Positions 36,967-47,368 of a stretch of DNA of 47,368 bases are shown here, piece by piece; the first letter of the stretch is position 1, and each line of letters starts with the position of its first letter. Origin of the DNA: Mucilaginibacter sp. GTDB taxonomy: Bacteria; Bacteroidota; Bacteroidia; Sphingobacteriales; Sphingobacteriaceae. The notes beneath the pieces are model-generated. The model saw only the letters and a program-made list of their open reading frames with translations, searched no databases and had not been told where the DNA came from. The translations under genes and the position numbers were made by a program. The stretch spans positions 1 to 47,368 of the forward strand of contig JAESTD010000156.1 of NCBI GenBank assembly GCA_016763755.1. The letters are read 5' to 3'.

Positions 36967-39900
36967 GCACTAAAGCCATAGATTATAAAGTTATCCTGAA
37001 GCGGGATGGGCAAACGCAGGCACAACGAATGCCTGAGTTGTTGAACCCTAATAATGTTCCTATAGACCCTCGTAGCAAGGAAGATTTTTACAAATACATT
37101 CAAAATATATCCCGGGAAATCAAGTTTTATGATCTTGACCCGGCAAGTAAACGCCTTACCGACAATGGCACATGGGAAAGTTTTTTTGATATCGATTTTG
37201 ACGAGTTAAAGCAACTTGCTGCGCAGGCAGCATTACCGCCTCACCTGGCATTATGGAACGCCTTTATTGAGCTATTTGAAAGACCGAAAGCAGTAATAAA
37301 TACCTTAACGCAACGGCACCTTGATTTTTATTATAAAGATGTGTTGCGGTTGCAAAAACAACCCCTCGTTGCGGATAAGGCACACGTGGTTTTTGAGTTA
37401 AAAAAGAATACCGAAAATACACTACTAAAGGCCGGTACTTTATTATTGGCAGGGAAAGATGCTTTAAAGAAAGATATCAATCACAAATTGGAGCATGACA
37501 TTATTGTCAATCCATCAAAAGTAGAGCAGTTAAAATCGGTATTCGTAAGTCCGGCTAATAAAAACTTCGTTTACCATGCACCTATCGCTAATTCTGCCGA
37601 TGGCTTGGGTGCCGTTTTAGACCCTGTGAACCCAAAATGGAACGGATTTGGAAGCGAAGAATATCCGTTGGCCCAGGTAGGGTTTTGCTTAGCCAGCGAT
37701 ATTTTGAAAATGCAAGAGGGCGACCGGACAGTAAACGTTACGCTTTCCCTAAAAAACCTTGATGAGAAAGCAAAAAATACAGTTTTAACCGCCAATCTTT
37801 TCAAGGTAAGCCTTACTGCCGAAAAAGGGTGGATTGGCCCCAAACTGGTATCGCCAACAATTACCTCGGCAGATAATCTTGTATTTACCTTAAATTTTAA
37901 GGTAAATATCACAAAAGATGAACCGGCAGTTGTAGCTTACGATAAAGACACTCATGGCGGCGTGTTTGATACCGTGCATCCGGTACTGCAAATAGCTATC
38001 AATAACGAGAAGGCAGATTTCGGTTATCGCGATCTGATAAATGCTGACTTAATAGATTCTACAATTGAAGTTGATGTTAAGGAGATCACATCGCTCGAAC
38101 TCGAAAATGATTTCGGGTCGATAAATCCCAAGAAACCATTTACACCGTTTGGACCCACATCAGAGGAAAATTCCAATTTCTATATAAAATCGGAAGAAAC
38201 GTTCTCTAAACGTTTAAAAGAGTTTTCGCTGGATGTGGATTGGAAAAACATTCCCGATTCAAATCTTGCAAACTACTTTGCCAATTACAACATGGGTGGT
38301 AACACCAACTCAGACTTTAAAGCTGTCGCCGCCTTTAAAGATGGTTTTACCTGGCAGGAGAGTTTCCAACGCGTTAATATTTTTAATTCAGCGAACGCGC
38401 AGGCTAAAGTAAACTGGAAGTTTACAAATCCTAAATTTCCGGTTATTAAGCCGTATTACATATTACCGCCCCTTAAAATCTCAACATATATTAACCCCGG
38501 GCAATCCGTTCAGCAATCGGTAACCTGTAAAATGTCATACCTGGTGCCCGGGTTTTCGCAGTTGCAAAACAAAGTAAGCTTTATTAAGCCAAAGGCCGTG
38601 ATGACCATGACCTTATACCAACCTGCTTTGCAGCTCATACTTAATTTATACAAAGATATTCGCAAAGGTCAACTGCAGCTTCGGCTTGAGCATGGGTTTT
38701 TGTTTAAACAGTTCCGGTCTGCCTACACAAAAGAGATTTTGCGATACAACAAGGACGGTGGCGATTTGAAATTACCCGCCGAACCTTTTGCACCGGAAAT
38801 ACAGTCTATCTCGCTAAACTATACCGCTACAACGGCCAAAATTGGTTTCAGTGGAACAACAATAAATGACTATGTAGGGCAGGAAATTGAGTTTTTCCAT
38901 TACACGGCATTCGGCGCTGCTCGTGAACATGCCTATAGCAGAAACAATCATACGTTTTTGAATAACCTGCTTATTAAGCTGATGCCTCAATACATTTCAG
39001 AAGGCGAGCTGTATATTGGCTTAAGTGGTTTGTATGCGGGTGATACCGCCAGTATATTGATACAAGTAGCCGAGGGCAGTGCCAACCCCGAAAAGGCCAA
39101 AGTTGCTGTGACCTGGAGTGTGCTTTGCGATAACTACTGGAAAGCACTAACCACCGATGATATTGTTTTAGATACAACTAACGTGTTGTTAACAAGCGGT
39201 ATCATAAAAATTTTAATCCCGAAAGAAGCTACCACACAAAATACCGTTCTCCCAACAGATTTGCTTTGGATCAAAGCAACCATCCAGAAGGATGTTGATG
39301 CCGTTTGTACAATGGTCGATGTATTATCGAACGCCGCGGTATCAGTTTTTGAAGACCATGGTAACGCGCCCGAACACTTAGCAACTGCTTTGCCGGCACA
39401 ATCCATCAATAAATTGGTAAAGGAAACTGCGGCTATTAAAAAAGTTACCCAGCCATACTCGTCATTTGGTGGAGCTTTGCAGGAGAACGATAAGTCATAC
39501 TACACGCGTGTTAGCGAACGCCTGAGGCATAAAGAAAGATCAGTTGCCTTATGGGATTACGAGCGGATGGTCCTTCAACACTTTCCAACAATACACAAGG
39601 TAAAGTGCATTAACCATGCTACGCCTACCTCTTTTTATTCGCCCGGTAATACGCTGGTCGTGGTGATTCCCGATCTTACCAACAGAAACGCAGTTGACCC
39701 TTTTAAACCGAAGGCAGATAAGAACACTTTAGATAACATCCATACCTTTTTAACCGGGTGTTCATCAGCATGGGCAAACCATCAGATTATAAACCCGCTA
39801 TATGAACCGATAAAGGTTTCTGTAAATCTCAAATTGAAGAAGGGATATGAGTTCAATTACTACCAAAAAGTAATAGACCAAAAGATAAAGGAGTTTTTAT

Positions 39901-40133
39901 CTCCCTGTATCTATAACCCTGCGAGTGAAATAAACTTTGGCGGTAAGATCACTAAGTCAATGCTGATCAAGTTTTTAGAAGATCTGGACTTTATCGATTA
40001 TCTAACATCTTTTAGCCTGGTAAAATACTCGCCGTTCAGCAAGATGCTAAAGTATAATGCTGACGCTGTTGAAGCATCCAGCCCGGCATCTATCCTGGTA
40101 TCTCATACGCAGCATACCATCACCAACAACTAA
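36963..40133 (+). CDS. Baseplate J-like protein (Afp11-like)
   Basis: 1056 aa between gp25 and a second wedge protein; SYYTRVSERLRHKERSVALWDYERMVLQHFPTIHKVKCINH and VVVIPDL segments. Confidence 0.88.
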   Translation: MSTKAIDYKVILKRDGQTQAQRMPELLNPNNVPIDPRSKEDFYKYIQNISREIKFYDLDPASKRLTDNGTWESFFDIDFDELKQLAAQAALPPHLALWNAFIELFERPKAVINTLTQRHLDFYYKDVLRLQKQPLVADKAHVVFELKKNTENTLLKAGTLLLAGKDALKKDINHKLEHDIIVNPSKVEQLKSVFVSPANKNFVYHAPIANSADGLGAVLDPVNPKWNGFGSEEYPLAQVGFCLASDILKMQEGDRTVNVTLSLKNLDEKAKNTVLTANLFKVSLTAEKGWIGPKLVSPTITSADNLVFTLNFKVNITKDEPAVVAYDKDTHGGVFDTVHPVLQIAINNEKADFGYRDLINADLIDSTIEVDVKEITSLELENDFGSINPKKPFTPFGPTSEENSNFYIKSEETFSKRLKEFSLDVDWKNIPDSNLANYFANYNMGGNTNSDFKAVAAFKDGFTWQESFQRVNIFNSANAQAKVNWKFTNPKFPVIKPYYILPPLKISTYINPGQSVQQSVTCKMSYLVPGFSQLQNKVSFIKPKAVMTMTLYQPALQLILNLYKDIRKGQLQLRLEHGFLFKQFRSAYTKEILRYNKDGGDLKLPAEPFAPEIQSISLNYTATTAKIGFSGTTINDYVGQEIEFFHYTAFGAAREHAYSRNNHTFLNNLLIKLMPQYISEGELYIGLSGLYAGDTASILIQVAEGSANPEKAKVAVTWSVLCDNYWKALTTDDIVLDTTNVLLTSGIIKILIPKEATTQNTVLPTDLLWIKATIQKDVDAVCTMVDVLSNAAVSVFEDHGNAPEHLATALPAQSINKLVKETAAIKKVTQPYSSFGGALQENDKSYYTRVSERLRHKERSVALWDYERMVLQHFPTIHKVKCINHATPTSFYSPGNTLVVVIPDLTNRNAVDPFKPKADKNTLDNIHTFLTGCSSAWANHQIINPLYEPIKVSVNLKLKKGYEFNYYQKVIDQKIKEFLSPCIYNPASEINFGGKITKSMLIKFLEDLDFIDYLTSFSLVKYSPFSKMLKYNADAVEASSPASILVSHTQHTITNN

Positions 40134-40162
40134 TTACCTTTTCGTAGCGCATAACAATTTCT

Positions 40163-42793
40163 ATGGCTAACCCAATATCTATTTCGTCTCAAAAGCCGGA
40201 CAATGCCGCATTGGATTACGATGAGCTACGTAAAACCGGCATCAGCTATCTGGAGCAAACAGGTTCTGATAATTGGACGGATTACAATGTGCACGACCCG
40301 GGTATCACAACTCTTGAGTTACTATGTTACGCGCTCACAGATCTGGGTTACAGGGCAAGTTATTCTATCCCTGATCTCCTTGCTACAGCTATCGATACCA
40401 AATCGAACATATTAAAGCACTTTTTCTCTGCAGCGCAAATATTCCCGAATAACGCAGTAACTATCAATGATTACCGGAAGCTGATCATTGATATTGTAGG
40501 CGTAAAAAATGCCTGGCTTCAGAAAAAGACCATAGATATTTTTGCGGATATCAGTCATAAAAAACTCTCATTTCAACAACCTGACAGCCAAAAATGGGAG
40601 CCGGTTAACGTCTCCGGATATTATGATGTTTTGATAGAGTTTGACACCAACGTATCAGATAGCGACAAAAGCATTATCAACAATTCTGTAAAGAGTCTGC
40701 TGGCGCTTAACCGAAACCTTTGCGAAGATTTTTTATCAGTAAATGAAGTTACCAAACAGCAGTTCCGTCTATGTTGCGAGCTTGACCTATCAACTAATAC
40801 TGATCCCGTTGATGCTCTCGCGCAGCTTTTTTTTAACATACAGATATACCTAACTCCGTTAATTAAATTTTACCGGCTTGATGAACTGTTAGCAGAGGGG
40901 TATGCTTCTGATGTTATTTTTCAGGGGCCTTTATTAACGCATGGTTTTATAAAAGATGAAGAACTTGTAGGCTCTGATCTTAAAACAGAGATTCATCTGT
41001 CTGACATTATCCAGCAAATACTCAATGTTGATGGCATTACCAATGTGCCTGATATCATATTCAATCCGTCAAACCAAACCAAAGAGCTTGATAATAAATG
41101 GATAGTGCCGGTTGAATCGAGGCGGCAACCGGTGGTAAATGTGTTGGATTCAAACGTACTGATCTATAAAAACAGCATGCCTATGCGTCCTGATATGAAC
41201 GTGGTTAATAACAGGTTCTTAAAGTTAATGAGCGACGCCATTGTTGGAAATGATAAGGTAACAACGGACGACATCAGTTTTGATACAGGTAAATTTACAG
41301 ATGTAGGTAACTATTATTCTATCCAAAACCACTTCTCCAAAAACTACGGAATAAGCCATTGGGGCTTACCAGAAGATGCAACAGATAACAGGATAGCGCA
41401 AGCCAAACAACTGCAAGGTTACCTGTGGTGTTTTGATGAACAACTGGCTAACGGCTTCTCGCAATTATCGCATCTCGCAGACCTGTTTTCTACAGAATCG
41501 GTTTCCAATACCTATTTTATCCAGGCAGTAACAAGTTTTAAAAATGCCGACGATCTGTTTGTTGATAAAACCACAATAGAAGCAAATTTACAAGTCGCGG
41601 CAGAGGATAAGGCTTCGTTTTACCAACGTCGTAACTTGTTTTTAGATCACCTGCTTTCGCGTTTTTCAGAAACGTTTGCCGAATATGTAAGCGTGCTTAA
41701 TTCCGGTTTTACAACTAATTCCAAAGATGTGATAAGTCCGGCCGTAACCAGTCAGGACGATATCATAGCAGACAAAGCCAACTTTTTGAAAAACTATCCC
41801 GAATACAGCAGTAAACGTTTCTCAGGCTATAATTATAAGGATACTGATCAAATTTGGGATACAGGAAATATTAGCGGTCTTGAGAAACGGCTGGAACGTT
41901 TATTAGGTTTCGATAACCTTAACAAACGCAATTTAGTCAATCTTTTAACCCAGATAAAAACCGGGACAAACGAAGCCGGTAATAATGAGTATTGGTTCAG
42001 TATATCAGACTATCGTAACAGCAAAGTTTTATTGGAAGGGGCGGAGAAACTACCAAGTGAAGAAGAAGCACAATTCGCCCTTGAGGATGTGCTATCGTTG
42101 ATTTACAGTCCTGTAAATTTGAGGATAGTTAATACGGATAGCGGTTCATTTTCTTATCAGGTGTTTAATACAGATAAGGTGTGGGCGGCAAGCGTCGGTA
42201 CCTTTTCAAGTGCCGAGGCAGCGACAGCCGAAATGCAGAATCTTGTATCACTGGTTACGTTAAGCAGGGCAGAAGAAGGGCTGTTTTTAATAGAACATCT
42301 TTTGCTTTTCCCGCCGCAAAGTTTAGATGCACCGGCTTCACCAGTAGAACCACCTTCTTTGCCACTCGAAAGCACAGACGCGTTTTTACCGATATGTGTA
42401 GATGACAGTTGCAAGGATTGCGAAGATAAAGACCCTTACTCCTTCAGGATAAGCATTGTTTTGCCTGCTTATGCTCCCCGTTTCCTGAATATGAATTTCA
42501 GGCAGTATTGCGAACGGACCATCAGAATGGAAGCCCCTGCGCACACCTTTGTTAAAATTTGCTGGGTGAGTAATGAGCAATTAACCGACTTTGAAATTGC
42601 GTACAAAGATTGGCTTGAGGTTAAAGCAGGCCTAACGGCAGATTCTGACAATACCAAACTAAGCCGGTTGACATCCATTTTCACAGCCTTAAAATCCATA
42701 TATCCGGTGGCAAGGTTAGAAGATTGCTCGAGCAGCGAAGAGCGGACACTCTTTATGCTAAATCAAAACGCTTTAGGAACACTTAAAACATAA
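40163..42793 (+). CDS. eCIS baseplate wedge component (Afp12-position)
   Basis: LDYDELRKTGISYLEQTGSDNWTDYNVHDPGITTLELLCYALTDLGYRASY typical of baseplate-wedge proteins; 876 aa. Confidence 0.75.
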   Translation: MANPISISSQKPDNAALDYDELRKTGISYLEQTGSDNWTDYNVHDPGITTLELLCYALTDLGYRASYSIPDLLATAIDTKSNILKHFFSAAQIFPNNAVTINDYRKLIIDIVGVKNAWLQKKTIDIFADISHKKLSFQQPDSQKWEPVNVSGYYDVLIEFDTNVSDSDKSIINNSVKSLLALNRNLCEDFLSVNEVTKQQFRLCCELDLSTNTDPVDALAQLFFNIQIYLTPLIKFYRLDELLAEGYASDVIFQGPLLTHGFIKDEELVGSDLKTEIHLSDIIQQILNVDGITNVPDIIFNPSNQTKELDNKWIVPVESRRQPVVNVLDSNVLIYKNSMPMRPDMNVVNNRFLKLMSDAIVGNDKVTTDDISFDTGKFTDVGNYYSIQNHFSKNYGISHWGLPEDATDNRIAQAKQLQGYLWCFDEQLANGFSQLSHLADLFSTESVSNTYFIQAVTSFKNADDLFVDKTTIEANLQVAAEDKASFYQRRNLFLDHLLSRFSETFAEYVSVLNSGFTTNSKDVISPAVTSQDDIIADKANFLKNYPEYSSKRFSGYNYKDTDQIWDTGNISGLEKRLERLLGFDNLNKRNLVNLLTQIKTGTNEAGNNEYWFSISDYRNSKVLLEGAEKLPSEEEAQFALEDVLSLIYSPVNLRIVNTDSGSFSYQVFNTDKVWAASVGTFSSAEAATAEMQNLVSLVTLSRAEEGLFLIEHLLLFPPQSLDAPASPVEPPSLPLESTDAFLPICVDDSCKDCEDKDPYSFRISIVLPAYAPRFLNMNFRQYCERTIRMEAPAHTFVKICWVSNEQLTDFEIAYKDWLEVKAGLTADSDNTKLSRLTSIFTALKSIYPVARLEDCSSSEERTLFMLNQNALGTLKT

Positions 42794-42797
42794 GATC

Positions 42798-45611
42798 ATG
42801 GGTAACGTACTCGATAAGATAAGTAAAGACAATACCCGCTTTACTATTTTTGAAAATGACCAGGTACTAACAGCCGATCAGCTTAATGATCTGTTTAATT
42901 ATCTTGATGCGCAATCCAGGCTCACCAGGGCCAGGTCTATTGGCGTAGGCATCATTCACGGGCTGGAGATCGGCCTGATAGAAAGCAAGCATGTAGTAGT
43001 GTCAAGCGGTACTGCGATAACCACTGATGGCGACCTGCTGAACTTTGATTACGACCAGGAGTTTGACCAGTATGCGGTTTTTGAAGACCTGAATGCTCAA
43101 TACCCATATTTCCGATCGGATGCCGCCGCGCCGATCCCCATGTTTGAGTTGCGCGACAGCCGCGTTGTCGGCGCAGTGCCCGGCAGTGATTTAGCCGGTT
43201 TGGAAGCCGCAACCGGTACTGTGTTTACTGATTACGCCGGGATATTGTACCTGGACGATTACAACAACGACCCAGACCTTTGCACAGGTACTGATTGTGA
43301 TAACAAGGGCGTAATTGCAGTCAAAGATTTAAAAGTGCTGCTTATTCATAAAAACAACCTTGGCGCTTTGTTGCAGAGTATGCCTGCGGTTAATAGCGAT
43401 TATTTTTCCTTAGAAGATCTTAATATACCCAGGGTGGCTATAAGTACAGATATTGATACTTTTGCAGAACTCAATTCGGCGTTTACAACGGCATTAGCTG
43501 TTAAGGATGATATTAAAGATAAACTAACTAAGGCCTACCAGGTTTGCGCGCCTATTGTTGAACAGGATTTTGAGGCAGGAGACCCTACCACGAATTGGAA
43601 TAATCTGCTTGATCAGCAATTTAATCCAGGAGCATCATTGTACGCACAATATGTTTATGATTATGCCCGGGATTTGAGTTACGCTTACACTGAGCTCCGC
43701 GAAAGTTTGTATTCTGATGATATGATCGCTTCGCCGGATGTGGCGCTTTTTCCAAAGCATGTTTTAATGGGCTTAGTTAGGGGAGCAAATGTGAAAAATC
43801 CAATTCCGGTTGCCCCGTTGCCTGATCTGCGCCTCCCGCCGCTTGGGGTTATCCAACCTATTCGTTTGCAGCCAAATATCTTAAAATTACGCAATATCAG
43901 GTTTAATATCGGGCTTTTGATCAAACGTTTCAATCCGGTACATATTGATCTGGAGTACCGCCATCATTTTTACGAATCGCCCGTATTAAATAGCAATAAC
44001 GATGCGGACGAGGTTACACGCTTTTGCTTTATGCGCATCCACAGCATGATCACTAATTTCAAGATCCCCACCGCGGCCGATGTTCAAACCGTAGATCAAG
44101 GGCTTAAAATCACGCCAAGTCTGTTTGAAGATTCCGCTTTAGGCGAACGTAGTATTCCCTTTTATTACCAATACAATGCAACACTGCCCATAAACCTGTA
44201 TTGGAACTTCAACGCAAATAATCGTAAACGGGAAAATCAGATCCTGTCTTACTCATCTGATAAATATGCGAATGGCGCTGCGGTGCTCACGCCACTTAAA
44301 TTCAATATATTAAAATATACTTTTTTCAGGGTCGAGGGGCATATTGGGTTCAAACTTGCCGATGTAGAGGCGTCCCTTAATAAATTGATACTGGATAATA
44401 ACCTGCCAATAAACATCCAATCATTGCAGGTCGAGAAGAAGCCTGAAACCATTATACCAAGGCCATGGTTTTTCCCTCATTTATACATGTACGAAAAATC
44501 GGTAAAAAGCACATTCCTTGACCGCCTTGACGATGCCGATCTGGTAAACGACGACTTGGTACAAAAAACCAATATCCCTAATTTCCCTACAACAGGACTT
44601 AAAACAGCCAAGCAAAGTGTGATAGATAATGCCAGGGATGTAACAGACGGCCAATTCAATTTTACAAACTTTACCACAGCGGTTTCAAATGCTGTAAATG
44701 CGGTTACCAATGTAAAGGCCCAAACTAAGCAATTTACCTTCTCAAACACTGCCATCCCGCATGATTTTATTCTTAATTCAGAAATACTCAGGAAAACCGA
44801 TGTGATCTCGGGTATTTATAACGATACGATAATCAAAAAGAAAACAGGTTTGATGCTTGGCAACTTTATGAAGGATAACCCGGGACTTGAACATGCTGGA
44901 GGTGTATTAAGAGGGGGTACGTTCGTGCTGGTTTATACTGCTGATGACCAGGTTGTTGTTGGCGATTTTATGTTGCCCTATGCAAGCATTGATAAAGATA
45001 TTGTACCTAACCCACCTGTTTACACACCACTGCCATTACCGTTACCACCAAACGTGACGAAGATTCCACAAAGGGTTATCGATTCCGTGTTCGAGATCAA
45101 GCCCATATATGAAACCAAGTTTGATGAGAGGATAAAACCTTATGTGTTGCAATCTGATATCGATTCAAAAGTTGCCTCAACAGTAAATCTCAAACTCACC
45201 GACTTCGATCAGCGATTAAAAGACAACACGGCCTTGTTTACAACTGTATTTACCTCTACCAAAACTACAATCCCCGGCAGGGATATAGGTACTTTTGGTG
45301 GCAAAGATCTGAGCAACCAGCTCGCTGAGTTTCGTGACAAGCAGATAGCTGTTCAGAACCTGGCACCTGATGCACCAGACCGTAAAGAGAAAGAAACCGA
45401 ACTGATCAATTCTGCGAATGCGCTAACAGACCAGTTGAATGATCCTGCGGTTATTAATGATACCAGTAATACCCTTGCTCTGAAAGGCGTAATAGCCGAT
45501 CTGCAAACAGGAACAACTCTTGTTCAAAATGCAGAGTTGAAAGACCAGGCTTCAACACTTGCAGGCCGGGTTAATTCTATCAATTTGAACCTTCGGTTAA
45601 ACAAGTTTTAA
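42798..45611 (+). CDS. Large eCIS-cluster protein of unknown function
   Basis: 937 aa; N-term VLTADQLNDLFNYLDAQSRLTRARSIGVGIIHGLEIGL; Pro-rich PLPLPLPPNVTKIPQRV and coiled-coil-like C-terminus; between wedge and tape-measure genes. Confidence 0.7.
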   Translation: MGNVLDKISKDNTRFTIFENDQVLTADQLNDLFNYLDAQSRLTRARSIGVGIIHGLEIGLIESKHVVVSSGTAITTDGDLLNFDYDQEFDQYAVFEDLNAQYPYFRSDAAAPIPMFELRDSRVVGAVPGSDLAGLEAATGTVFTDYAGILYLDDYNNDPDLCTGTDCDNKGVIAVKDLKVLLIHKNNLGALLQSMPAVNSDYFSLEDLNIPRVAISTDIDTFAELNSAFTTALAVKDDIKDKLTKAYQVCAPIVEQDFEAGDPTTNWNNLLDQQFNPGASLYAQYVYDYARDLSYAYTELRESLYSDDMIASPDVALFPKHVLMGLVRGANVKNPIPVAPLPDLRLPPLGVIQPIRLQPNILKLRNIRFNIGLLIKRFNPVHIDLEYRHHFYESPVLNSNNDADEVTRFCFMRIHSMITNFKIPTAADVQTVDQGLKITPSLFEDSALGERSIPFYYQYNATLPINLYWNFNANNRKRENQILSYSSDKYANGAAVLTPLKFNILKYTFFRVEGHIGFKLADVEASLNKLILDNNLPINIQSLQVEKKPETIIPRPWFFPHLYMYEKSVKSTFLDRLDDADLVNDDLVQKTNIPNFPTTGLKTAKQSVIDNARDVTDGQFNFTNFTTAVSNAVNAVTNVKAQTKQFTFSNTAIPHDFILNSEILRKTDVISGIYNDTIIKKKTGLMLGNFMKDNPGLEHAGGVLRGGTFVLVYTADDQVVVGDFMLPYASIDKDIVPNPPVYTPLPLPLPPNVTKIPQRVIDSVFEIKPIYETKFDERIKPYVLQSDIDSKVASTVNLKLTDFDQRLKDNTALFTTVFTSTKTTIPGRDIGTFGGKDLSNQLAEFRDKQIAVQNLAPDAPDRKEKETELINSANALTDQLNDPAVINDTSNTLALKGVIADLQTGTTLVQNAELKDQASTLAGRVNSINLNLRLNKF

Positions 45612-45620
45612 TAAACCGGC

Positions 45621-47042
45621 ATGAACGGCGATGTGATCATCCGCAAGCAAAAGATAACGGTAAAAACCGGTAATGAACAAGTTGCGTTTGAGTGCAGAAA
45701 ATTTCTTAATGATATTGTTGATAACGACCTGCCTAAACTTTACGAACGTGTGTTTTATCAAAACATCTCGTTTGATACACATATCAATGTTAAATCGCTT
45801 CGCGTTGATCTTGGAACGATTACCCTAAACGATTTAAAAGATCAGTTTATAAAGATAACTGAAAATGAAATCATCAAGGAGCTAAGGCACCAATTTGAAA
45901 ACAATGAAAGTGATATCTCCGGCGTTGATGCATATCCTTTTCAGAACCTTTCGGTTGAGTACACCACCCAAAAAGAGCAAAATACTAAAGCGCTGTTGTT
46001 TTTTCTCGAACACGGGCACTACCCATGGTGGTATGTGAAAGATGAAAGAAAATCACCGATTAGTCTTCTGAATGATTTAAACGATAACGGGCAAAGCGAA
46101 TTTTTATATGATTTTTTTAAACGATGCCGTGAAGTGGATACCGCAAAAATGACTTTGCTGGTAAAGAGATTTGTTAATCAACTCAATAATTTTATCTGCG
46201 AAAATTACATTAAGCAAATAGTCGCGCTGTATAATGATAGTTCTTTAAATACAAATATCGCTATGCTGCTAAGCGAAATAAAGCAGTTTACAAAGGTTTT
46301 CGATATTTCCTCCAAGGCTTTTTATGAGGAACTATTTTGCTCTGTGTTTACATTTGGCCAAAGGGCCGATTTTCTCAAGTTGTTTGTAAACCGGCTGCAT
46401 ACATCATTTCCTGTTGCAAATCATGACGTCCTTAATGACTTTGTAAGATCAGATCAACGACTGTCGTTTTTAGAGATTTCGCCCCATCAAATTTTCAAAA
46501 AGGATAAAACTGATAACCATAAACACATTACCCCGGTCAAACATGAGATCTACATCGATAATGCCGGACTTATCATACTTCATCCGTTTTTACCTGCTTA
46601 CTTTAACAGTTTAGGATTAACAGACGAGAATGACCAGTTCAAATCGTTTGAAAGTCAAGTTAAGGCATCGGTGTTGCTTTACTACCTTCAATGCAATTGC
46701 GTAAGCTATCAGGAATGGGAAATGTCGCTTAACAAGATCCTTTGTGGCTTGGCGCTCAGCGACGTAATTAGCAGCGGCGTCGAGATTACTCACGATGATA
46801 TAGCAGAATCTAAGGAGCTCCTTAACACGGTTGCCGGGCACTGGAGTGCTTTAAAGGGCGCCAGTGCAGAGAGTATGCAGAATACCTTCTTCCAACGCGC
46901 CGGGAAAATCACCCATAAAGAGGATGCATGGCTTATACAGGTAGAACGCACCGCAGTTGATGTTTTACTTGATAAACTGCCGTGGGGTTTTAGTACGATA
47001 AAACTGCCGTGGCTTACACAATTGATACATACGGAATGGTAG
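45621..47042 (+). CDS. Contractile injection system tape measure protein
   Basis: VIIRKQKITVKTGNEQVAFECRKFLNDIVDNDLPKLYERVF and YIDNAGLIILHPFLPAYFNSLGL, characteristic of CIS tape measure family. Confidence 0.88.
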   Translation: MNGDVIIRKQKITVKTGNEQVAFECRKFLNDIVDNDLPKLYERVFYQNISFDTHINVKSLRVDLGTITLNDLKDQFIKITENEIIKELRHQFENNESDISGVDAYPFQNLSVEYTTQKEQNTKALLFFLEHGHYPWWYVKDERKSPISLLNDLNDNGQSEFLYDFFKRCREVDTAKMTLLVKRFVNQLNNFICENYIKQIVALYNDSSLNTNIAMLLSEIKQFTKVFDISSKAFYEELFCSVFTFGQRADFLKLFVNRLHTSFPVANHDVLNDFVRSDQRLSFLEISPHQIFKKDKTDNHKHITPVKHEIYIDNAGLIILHPFLPAYFNSLGLTDENDQFKSFESQVKASVLLYYLQCNCVSYQEWEMSLNKILCGLALSDVISSGVEITHDDIAESKELLNTVAGHWSALKGASAESMQNTFFQRAGKITHKEDAWLIQVERTAVDVLLDKLPWGFSTIKLPWLTQLIHTEW

Positions 47043-47050
47043 ATGCCCCC

Positions 47051-47368
47051 ATGATAAAACAAGATCCGCATTATTTAAATGCGCTGGATCTGCTTGCTGA
47101 AATAAAGTGGTTTGAAAAAGTTCTTCAAACACGTTTAAAGTTACATGCTAATCAAGATGGTGAGTATAACTCCATCTACGATATTGAACCGCCGCACCTG
47201 GAAGAAAATCAATCGGTTTTTAGCGAATTTTTAAATTTCTACAAACTCACGTTTGATGAGCGGTTGATATTAGTACTGGCTTTATTACCTCATGTTGCTC
47301 CGCAATTGCTTGATATATTTTTAACACAAAACAATAACGGTCGTGCGGATTTTGGCGGTATAAAAGGA
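47051..47368 (+). CDS. N-terminal part of probable eCIS AAA+ ATPase (Afp15-like), truncated by window end
   Basis: Open frame MIKQDPHYLNALDLLAEIKWFEKVLQTRLKL...FNLTFDERLILVLALLPHVAPQLLDIF to the window edge; position after tape measure matches ATPase in related clusters. The P-loop is not in the window. Confidence 0.55.
   Translation, partial: MIKQDPHYLNALDLLAEIKWFEKVLQTRLKLHANQDGEYNSIYDIEPPHLEENQSVFSEFLNFYKLTFDERLILVLALLPHVAPQLLDIFLTQNNNGRADFGGIKG

Noticed and set aside
29325-47368. Prophage interpretation
   Set aside because: No capsid, portal, terminase, integrase, lysis or replication genes; VgrG, PAAR, DUF4255 and CIS tape-measure combination fits eCIS better. Not fully excluded because the cluster runs off the window.
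29325-47368. Type VI secretion system (including the Bacteroidota T6SSiii)
   Set aside because: Sheath and tubes are phage-tail-like rather than TssB/TssC/Hcp pairs, and no TssJLM-like membrane genes are seen.
1-47368. CRISPR arrays, tRNA/rRNA genes, insertion sequences
   Set aside because: No regularly spaced repeats, tRNA-like cloverleaf/CCA signatures, rRNA segments or transposase-like ORFs were noticed by eye; tRNAscan-SE and IS searches were not possible here.

Overview
This 47 kb window comes from a Bacteroidota chromosome, probably a Mucilaginibacter/Pedobacter-like Sphingobacteriales (judged from SusC/SusD genes, GH97, DUF5690 and promoter style). It has four zones. (1) ~1-11 kb: metabolic and regulatory genes, including a PAS-domain sensor without a kinase, myo-inositol oxygenase divergent from a LacI regulator with a palindromic operator between them, a TupA-like ATP-grasp protein, a GH97 glycosidase and an M13 peptidase. 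(2) ~10.8-21.5 kb: a candidate organophosphonate acquisition and catabolism locus. It holds an alkaline-phosphatase-superfamily protein, SusD, SusC, a PhnZ-like HD oxygenase, an XRE-cupin regulator, a phosphonatase-like HAD hydrolase, a DUF5690 transporter and a TIGR03364-like FAD oxidoreductase. A shared palindrome lies upstream of both susC and the HAD gene. (3) ~21.6-26.8 kb: a gene-poor accessory stretch with paralogous small HTH proteins, two receiver proteins (one without the phospho-acceptor Asp), and two paralogous small CxxC proteins, one carrying an in-frame TGA at a conserved Cys position. (4) 27.0-47.4 kb, running off the window: a phage-tail-like extracellular contractile injection system (eCIS), preceded in apparent operon by an unusual glycosyltransferase/GT-like/methyltransferase fusion. 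Calls rest on reading the translations and motifs by eye; no database searches were run.
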